From contig NZ_FNET01000002.1 in assembly GCF_900100275.1 (NCBI RefSeq), positions 310,001 to 374,000 of the forward strand: 64,000 bases of DNA. Reading direction: 5' to 3'. Made by a program: the position numbers and the translations under genes. Numbering within the stretch: position 1 is the first letter of the stretch; each line of letters starts with the position of its first letter. Below are positions 52,401-61,400 of the stretch, piece after piece. The DNA comes from Lentzea albidocapillata subsp. violacea (GTDB lineage: Bacteria > Actinomycetota > Actinomycetes > Mycobacteriales > Pseudonocardiaceae). The notes under the pieces were generated by a model. It was not told the DNA's origin, searched no databases, and worked only from the letters and a program-made list of their open reading frames with translations.

Positions 52401-55400
52401 GACGACCTCGACCTCACCCGGCTCGACCCGATAACCACGGATCTTGACCTGCTCGTCGACACGCCCCAGGAACTCGATCGTGCCGTCAGCACGCCACCGA
52501 GCCCGGTCACCAGTGCGGTAAAGACGCTCGCCAGAACCGGTGAACACATCGGGAACGAACCGCGCCGAGGTCAGGTCGGGACGTCCCAGGTAGCCACGCG
52601 CCACACCGGCGCCACCGACCAGCAGTTCACCGGGAACACCAACGGGAACAGGCCGCAGTGCGGAGTCGACGACGACCGCGCGGGCACCGGCCAGCGGGGT
52701 ACCGATGGGCACCACGGCTGCCGGGTGGTCTTCCGTCACGGCGTGGAAGATCGAGTCGATGGCCGCCTCGGTCACACCGAACACGTTGCCCGGCACCGCG
52801 TTCGGCGCCACCTCGCGCACAGCGGTCGTCAACGCGTCATGCGTCCACATGTCCGTACCCGAGATCACCAGGCGCAACGACTCGACCGGCCCGGCAACCC
52901 GGCAGTGTGCCGCCAGATCCCGCAGCAGCATGCCGGGAACGATCTCGGCGACCTCGATCCGGTGCTCCACCAACGTCGCGTGCAGCGCCTCCACCGACAC
53001 ATGCTCGTCGTGCGGCAGGAACACCACGGTCTGCCCGAACGCCAACGCCCGAGTCATGTCACCGATCGACACGTCGAACCCAGGCCCGGACATCGACAGC
53101 ACGGGGCCAGGTCCGCCCAGCGCGGCCAGTCCGTCACGCCAACCGGCCACATAGGACGACAGCGCGGCGTGCGTGACCGCGACGCCCTTGGGCCGTCCCG
53201 TGGAGCCCGACGTGTAAGCGATGTACGCCAAGGAGCTCGGGTCGACCGGGGCAAGCTCGCCGACCGCGGACACATCGTCCACCAGCAGCACTTCCCCGGC
53301 GAACCCGTCCAGCTCACCCGCCAGTGCCGCGGTCGTGACCGCCACGTCCGCACCGGCATCGGCCAGCAGGAACGCGAGACGTTCGGCGGGAAGCCCAGGA
53401 TTGATCGGCAGGTAGACGCCACCGGAGCGCAACACGCCCTGGAACGCCACGGCCAGCTCGAGACCGCGCGGCACCAGCACGGCGACCGGTGACTCCACCG
53501 TCACACCGGCCCGCTGGAGCCGGACGGCGAGGCCATCGGCGCGAGCACCCAGCTCGGCGAACGTGAGCTGCTCATCGCCGCACACCACGGCAACGGCGTC
53601 GGTGTCTGCCCAGCTGTGGATAAGCTCGGGCACGGACGGCTCGGTGGCCGGGACAGGGGTCTCGCCCCACGCCACCAGTTCCGCGGCCTGCTCCGGACGC
53701 TGCAACGGCACGTCCGCGACGGCCAGCGAAGGCCGTTCCGCGACGGCGGTGAGCACGACCACCAGCTGGTCGAGGACGCGTTCGACCGTCACGGCGTCGA
53801 ACGCGGCCGTGGAGAACTCGGCCTCGATGCGCAGCGAGCGTTCCAGGTCTACCGCGAAGGTCAGCGGGTAGTTGCCCTGCTCCACCGAGTCGACGGAGGC
53901 GTAGCCGTCCGGGATCTCACCGAGGTCGTCAGGCAGTTCCCGGTGCGGGTAGTTGCCGAACACCACGATGGAGTCGAACAGCGCGCGGCCACCGGGAACA
54001 GCCGACCAGCGCTGCACGTCCACCAGCGGCGTGTACTCGAATCGTTGCACCGCGACCTGGTTGTCCTGCAACTCGCGCAGCCACGACGTGAACGGCACGT
54101 CCGCGGGCACGACGGCCCGCACCGGCAGCGTGTTGATGAACAGGCCGACGATCGACTCCACGCCGGCCAGATCAGCCGGCCGGCCGGACACGGTGAGCCC
54201 GAACAGCACGTCGTCCTCACCGGAAGACGCGGACAGGACCTTGGCCCACGCCGCCTGCACGACCGTCGACAGCGTCACGCGCTCCTTGCGCGCCAGCTCC
54301 ACCAGCTTGGCGGTGACGCGCTCGTCCAGCATCGTCTTGCGGCGGTCCTGCGCGTAATGGCTGGCCGCCAGCCGATCCACCGGCAACGGCGTGGGCGCCT
54401 CGAACCCGTCCAGCGTCCTGCGCCAGAACGACTCCGACTCGTCCGGATCACGCCCGTCCAGCCACGAGATGAACTCGCGGTACGACCGCACCGGAGCCAG
54501 CGGCGAGCCGTCGTAGGCGGCCAGCACCTCGTCCATGACGACGGGCAGACTCCACCCGTCGCACAGACCCTGGTACAGCCCCCACACCAGCCACAACCGG
54601 CCCTCGCCGCGGTCCACCAGGTACAGCCGCATCAACGGCGGCGCCGCCAGGTCGAAGCCCAGCGCACGGTCCTCGGCCAGCAGTTCGCGCAGCCGCACCT
54701 GCTCGGCGTCCCGGTCGAGACCCGACCAGTCGTGCACCTGCAGCGGAACGTCCACATTGGACAGTACGACCTGCACCGGTTCGCTGACGCCCTCCCACAC
54801 GAACCCGCTGCGCAACGCGGCATGCCGGGAGATCACCGAACGCCAGGCACCGGCCAGCCGGTCGGCGTCGAGCGGACCGGCCAGGTCGTAGACGCTCTGC
54901 CCCCAGTAGAGGCCGTCGACAGGAGAACCCACGACACCGAACAACATGCCCGACTGCACCGGCGCCAGCCGGTAGACGTCCGCCACCGGATAACGCGCCG
55001 CAAGCCCGTCGAACTCGTCCTGCGTCAACGACGCCAACGGGAAGTCCGACGGCGTGAAGCCCGTGACCCCTGTCCGGCAATGCGCCACCAGCGCGCGCAA
55101 CGCCTCGACGTAGTGGGCGGCGACCCGTTCCACGGTCTCGGGAAGGTGCAGGTTGGTGCTGTGCAGCCAGTCGATCCGCAGCCGCCCGTCCTCCGCGCGG
55201 ACCACTTCGAGCTGCAACGGGTAGGCCCGCGTCCCGCCAGGTCCCTGCATCGGGCCGGCCAGTTCGGCGGCGAGTTCGCGGCGGATCAGCCCGGCCGAGT
55301 CCACGGCGTCGAACGCGCCGAGGTAGTTGAACAGCACCGGCCGGTCCGGCGCATCGGCCAGCTCGTCCTGTGCCCATCGCAGCACGCCGTAGCCGACACC

Positions 55401-58400
55401 GCGGCGCGGCACCGCCCGCAGCTGCTCCTTGACGGCCTTCACCGTCGCGCCGACACCCTCGTACCGGCTCAGCCGCACGGGGAAGATCGACGTGAACCAC
55501 CCGACGGTGCGCGACAGGTCCATGCCCTCACGGCCGTGGCTCTCCAGGTCGACCGTGACGTGGTCGGTGCCTGCCCACTCTCCCAGGACGTTCGCCAGTG
55601 CGGCGAGCAGCAGGTCGTTGGCCTGCGTTCGATAGGCCTTGTGCGCCTCACCGAACAGCGCGGCCGTCGTGTCCGCGTCCAGCCAGGTGCGCACCACGGC
55701 GCCGGACGCCTCGGTGTTCGGGCCGTCGCCGTCGACGGGGAGCGCGACCACGTCCGACGTCGCCGCCGCCCAGTGCTCCCGCTCGCCGCCGGCCTCCAGC
55801 TCCAGCAGGTGTTCGGCCCACTCCTGGAACGAGGTCGTCTTGGGCGCCAACGCCTCCGAGCGGTACGCGGTGTCGAGGTCCTCCAGCAGCACGTTCCACG
55901 AGACGCCGTCCATCACCAGGTGATGCACGGTCAAACCAAGCCACGCGGGCTGATCACCGCGGTCGAAGAACACGGCGGCCACCAGCGGGCCATCGGCCAG
56001 CCGCAACGACGTCTGCGCGGCGGTCATCTCCGCGACCACGGCCTCGTCGCCCTCGACGACGCGCAGGGACCCACCGGTCTCGACCGGAGCGTTGTGCTGG
56101 CCATCCGGACCGAACCGGATCCGCAGCGCGTCGTGGTGTGCGACAAGGACGTCGAGCGCCTGACCCAGCCGGACCGGATCGGTGCCGGGCGCCAGTTCGA
56201 ACACACCCGACCAGTTCCAGTGGTCCCGGTTCGGGATGTCCTGCGCCACGAACCACCGCTGGATCGGCGTCAACGGCACGGGCCCGGTGACCACGCCCTG
56301 TTCCGCCAGCGAGACCGCGGGTGCTTCCCGCACCGCGAGCGCGAGCTCGGCGACGGTCTGGTGGGCGAACACGTCCGCCACGTCCACGCCCAGACCGGCG
56401 GCACGAGTACGCGCCACGATCTGCAGGCTCAGGATCGAGTCGCCGCCCAGCTCGAAGAAGTTGTCATGCACACCAACACGTTCAACGCCCAGCACGCCAC
56501 TCCACACCGCCGCGAGAGTCTCCTCCGCAGCGGTCCGGGGCGCGACATAGGTCTCGGCGACCGCCTCCAGCTCCGGCTCGGGCAGACCGCGCCGGTCCAC
56601 CTTCCCGTTCGGCGTCAGCGGCAACCTGTCCAGCGCCACGAACACCGACGGCACCAGGTAGTCCGGCACCCGCTCGCGCAACCACGCCCGCAGCACCGAA
56701 CCGCTGAACTCACCTTCCGAAACCACATACGCAACCAGCCGCTTGCCACCGTGGGGGCCACCATCCCGCGCCACCACAACAACATCACGCACGTCGGGGT
56801 GGTCGCCGATGACGACCTCGACCTCACCCGGCTCGACCCGGTAGCCGCGGATCTTCACCTGCTCATCGACACGCCCGAGGAACTCGATCGTCCCGTCCGC
56901 ACGCCACCGAGCCCGGTCACCGGTGCGGTACAACCGCCCTCCGGAGCCACCGAACACATCGGGAACGAACCGCTCCGAGGTCAGGTCCGGCCGGCCCACA
57001 TACCCCTGGGCCACCCCGGAACCACCGACCAGCAACTCACCCGGCACACCCACCGGCGCCGGCCGCATCCTGCTGTCCACGACGACGGCACGGGCACCGG
57101 CCAGCGGTGTACCGATCGGCACGACCGCGGCGGGATGGTCCTCGCCGACCGGGTGGAAGATCGAGTCGATCGCCGCCTCGGTCACACCGAACACGTTGCC
57201 CGGCACCGCATTCGGCGCCACTTCAGCCACGGCGGTGGTCAACGCGTCATGCGTCCACATGTCGGTGCCGGAGATCACCAGGCGCAACGACTTGACCGGC
57301 CCGGCCTCCCGGCAGTGCGCCGCCAGGTCGCGCAACAGCATGCCCGGCACGATCTCCGCGACCTCGACCTCGTGATCCACCAAGGTCTCGCGCAGCGACT
57401 CCACCGTCACGTGCTCGTCGTGCGGCAGGAACACCACCGTGCGGCCAAAAGCCAACGCACGTGTCATGTCGCCGATGGACACGTCGAACCCGGGGCCCGA
57501 CATGGACAGCACCGTGCCGGGGCCGCCCAGATCGGCGAGCCCTTCCCGCCATCCCGCCACGTACGACGACAAAGCGCCGTGGGACACCGCCACGCCCTTG
57601 GGTCGTCCGGTCGACCCTGACGTGTAAGCCACGTACGCCAACGCCTCGGGATCGATGCGCACCGGCAGGGCGCCGAATCCCGGCGAGTCCTCGTCCAGCA
57701 CCAGCACCTCGGCGAGCCCATTCAGCTCACCGGCGAGCGCCGGAGTCGTGACCGCGACTGTCGCACCGGCGTCGGCCAGCAGGAACGCCAGCCGTTCCGC
57801 GGGAAGCCCCGGGTTGACCGGCACGTAGACGCCACCGGAGCGCAGCACACCCTGGAAGGCGACGGCGAGATCGATCCCGCGCGGCACCAGCACCGCGACC
57901 CGTGACCCCACCACCACTCCGGCCCGCTGCAGCCGACCGGCCAGCGCGTCGGCGCGGAAACCCAGCTCGGCGAACGTCAGGCTCTCCGCACCGCAGACCA
58001 CCGCGACCTCGGGTGAGATCCGCGCCCAGCCGTCGATCAGGTCCGGCACCGGTCGCTCGACGGCGGGCTCGGGGGTCTCGCCCCACGCCACCAACGCCGC
58101 CGCCTGCTCCGGCCGCTGCAAGGGCACGTCCTGCACAGCCAGGTCCGGCCGTTCGGTCACCGCCGTCAGCACGACCGTGAGCTGGTCGAGGATCCGTTCG
58201 ACCGTCACCGCGTCGAACGCCGCGGTGGAGAACTCGGCCTCGATCTTGAGCTCGGCCTCCACGTCGACCGCGAAGGTGAGCGGGTAGTTGCCCTGCTCCA
58301 CCGAGTCGAGCAACGGCGACAGCTCGAAGTCGGCGACGCGGCTCCGGCCGCCGGGGTAGTTGCGCAGCACCACGATGCTGTCGAACAACGCGCGGCCACC

Positions 58401-61400
58401 CGGCACGGACGACCAGCGCTGCGCGTCCACCAGCGGCGTGTACTCGAACCGCTGCACCGCACCCTGGTTGTCCCGCAACTCCCGCAGCCACGAGGTGAAC
58501 GGCACGTCCGCCGGGACGGCGACCCGCACCGGCAGCGTGTTGATGAACAGGCCCACGGTCGACTCGACCCCGGCCAGCTCAGCCGGTCGGCCCGACACGG
58601 TCAGGCCGAACACCACCTCGTCCTCACCGGACGACGCCGACAACACCTTGGCCCACGCGGCCTGCACCACCGCCGACAACGTCACGCGTTCCCGGCGGGC
58701 CAGGTCGACCAGGCCGGCGGTCACGCTCGCGTCGAGGTGCGTGCGCCGCCGGTCCTGCGCGTAGTGGCTGGTGGCCAGGCGGTCCACCGGCAACGGCGTC
58801 GGCGCCTCGAAGCCGTCCAAATAGGACCGCCAGAAGCCCTCGGCCTCGCCGGGGTCACGCCCGTCCAGCCACGAGATGAACTCACGGTACGACCGCACCG
58901 GAGCCGGCGACGAGCCGTCATAGGCGGCCAGCACCTCGTCCAGGACGACAGGCAGACTCCACCCGTCGCACAGACCCTGGTACAGGCCCCAGACGAGCCA
59001 GAACTGCCCGAGACCCCGGTCGACGAGGTACAGACGCGTCAGCGGCGGCGCGGCGAGATCGAACCCCAGCGCGCGGTCCTCCTCCAGCAGTTCCCGCAAC
59101 CGGGCCTGCTGGGTGTCCCCGTCGAATCCTGACCAGTCGCGCACCTGGAGCGGAACGTCCACATCGGACAGTACGACCTGCACCGGTTCGCTGACGCCCT
59201 CCCACACGAACCCGCTGCGCAACGCCGCCTGGCGCGCGATCACCGAACGCCAGGCGCCGGCCAGCCGGTCCGCGTCGACGGTGCCGGTGAGCTCGTAGAT
59301 CCCCTGGCCCCAGTAGAGCCCGTCCTCGGCAGGGGCACCCACGACACCGAACAACATGCCCGACTGCACGGGCGCCAGCCGGTACACGTCCGCCAGACCG
59401 GGGAACCGCGCCGCCAGCCGGTCGACCTCGTGCTGCGCCAGTGACGCCAGCGGGAAGTCCGACGGCGTGAGGCCCGAGACCCCGGACCGGCAGTGCTCGA
59501 CCACCGCTTCCAGTTCCCGCTGATAAGCGCCGGCGAGCCGCTCGACGGTCGCGGCCTCGTGCAGCCCGGCGCTGTAGTGCCACTCGACCTGCAACCGCCC
59601 GTCGGCCGTGCGGGTCACCTCGAGGTTCAGCACGTGGGAGCGCGTGCCTGCGCCGGACGTCGCCGCGCCCCTCGAGGCCGCGGGGAGTTCGCGGCGCAGC
59701 AGATCGCCGGTGGCCGCGGCGGCTCCCAGGTAGTTGAACAGCACGGGGCGGTCCGGCGCGTCGGCCAGTTCTCCGTGCAACCACCGCAGGGCGCCGTAGC
59801 CGACACCTCGGCGTGGCACCGCCCTGAGCTGCTCCTTCACGGCTTTCACCGTCGTGCCGAGATCTTCGTGCCGGCGCAGTTGCACGGGGAAGATCGACGT
59901 GAACCACCCGACGGTGCGCGACAGGTCGACCCCGTCGGCGATCGCCTCACGACCGTGGCTCTCCAGGTCGATGGTCAGCTCGTCGGTGCCCGCCCACGGG
60001 CCGAGCGTGCGCACCAGCGCCGCCAGCAGCAGGTCGTTGCCCTGCGTGCGATACGCCTTGTGCGCGTCGCCCAGCAACGCGGCGGTCGTCCTGGCGTCCA
60101 GCCACGTCGTGTGCACCCGCGCGGAACGTTCGTCGTTGAGCCCGTCGCCGTCGACCGGCAGCGCGACCACGCCGGACGTCGCCGCGGCCCAGTGATCACG
60201 TTCGCCGCTGGGATCGAACGTCCGGAGCTGTTCGGCCCACTGCTGGAACGAGGTCGTCTTCGGGCCCAACGCCTCCGAGCGGTACGCGGTGCCGAGGTCC
60301 TCCAGCAGGACGTTCCACGAGACGCCGTCCATCACCAGGTGGTGGACGATCAGACCCAGCCACGCGGGCTCAGAGCCGCGGTCGAAGAATACCGCCGCCA
60401 CCAGCGGGCCGTCGGCCAGCCGCAACGACTTCTGCGCCGCCGTCATCTCCGCGACCACGTCCGCGTCGCCCTCGACCACCCGAAGCAGGTCAGCGGCCTC
60501 GATGCCGGCGTTGTGCTGGCCGTCGGGCGAGAACCGCAGGCGCAGCGCGTCGTGATGGGCGACCAGGACGTCGAGTGCGCCGGCCAGCCGATCGGGGTCG
60601 GTGCCCGGTGCGAGCTCGAACACGCCCGACCAGTTCCAGTGGTCCCGGTCCTCGATGTCCTGCGCCAGGAACCAGTGCTGGATCGGCGTCAGCGGCACGG
60701 GTCCGGTGACGACTCCCTGCTCCGCCAGCGTCACGGCGGGGGTGTCGCGCACCGCGGCCGCCAGCTCGGCGACGGTCTGGCGGGACAGCACGTCGGCCAC
60801 CCCGAGGCCCAGACCGGCGGCACGGGCACGCGCCACGATCTGCAGGCTCAGGATCGAGTCGCCGCCCAGCTCGAAGAAGTTGTCATGCACACCAACGCGT
60901 TCGACACCCAGCACCTGCGCCCATACCGCAGCCAGAGCGTCCTCTGTGGACGTCCGGGGTGCCTCGTACAGCTCGCTCGTCTCCGGCTCGGGATCGGGCA
61001 GGCCCCGGCGGTCGACCTTGCCGTTCGGCGTCAGCGGCAACCGGTCCAGCGCAACGAACACCGACGGCACGAGGTAGTCCGGCACCCGCTCCCGTAGCCA
61101 CGACCGCAGCGCCGAACCGCTGAACTCCCCTTCCGCGACCACGTACGCGACGAGGCGTTTGCCGCCGTGCGGGCCACCATCTCGGGCCACCACAACGACA
61201 TCACGCACGTGCGGGTGGTCACCGATGACAACTTCGACCTCGCCAGGCTCGACCCGATAACCACGGATCTTGACCTGCTCGTCCACCCGGCCGAGGAACT
61301 CGAGCACCCCGTCCGCCCGCCACCGCGCCCGGTCGCCGGTGCGGTACAACCGCCCGCCGGATCCACCGAACACGTCGGGCAGGAACCGTTCCGCGGTCAG

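Noticed and set aside
38835..53492. Plus-strand open frame of nearly 4,900 codons opposite the seven-module NRPS gene, and similar frames at 33717-38813, 53616-57620 and 61167-63230.
   Set aside because: They are antisense shadows. With very high third-position GC, stop codons are rare in the opposite frame, and the repeated modules copy the same stop-free stretch. The protein is low-complexity with no domain, and the minus-strand frame has full NRPS motifs throughout.
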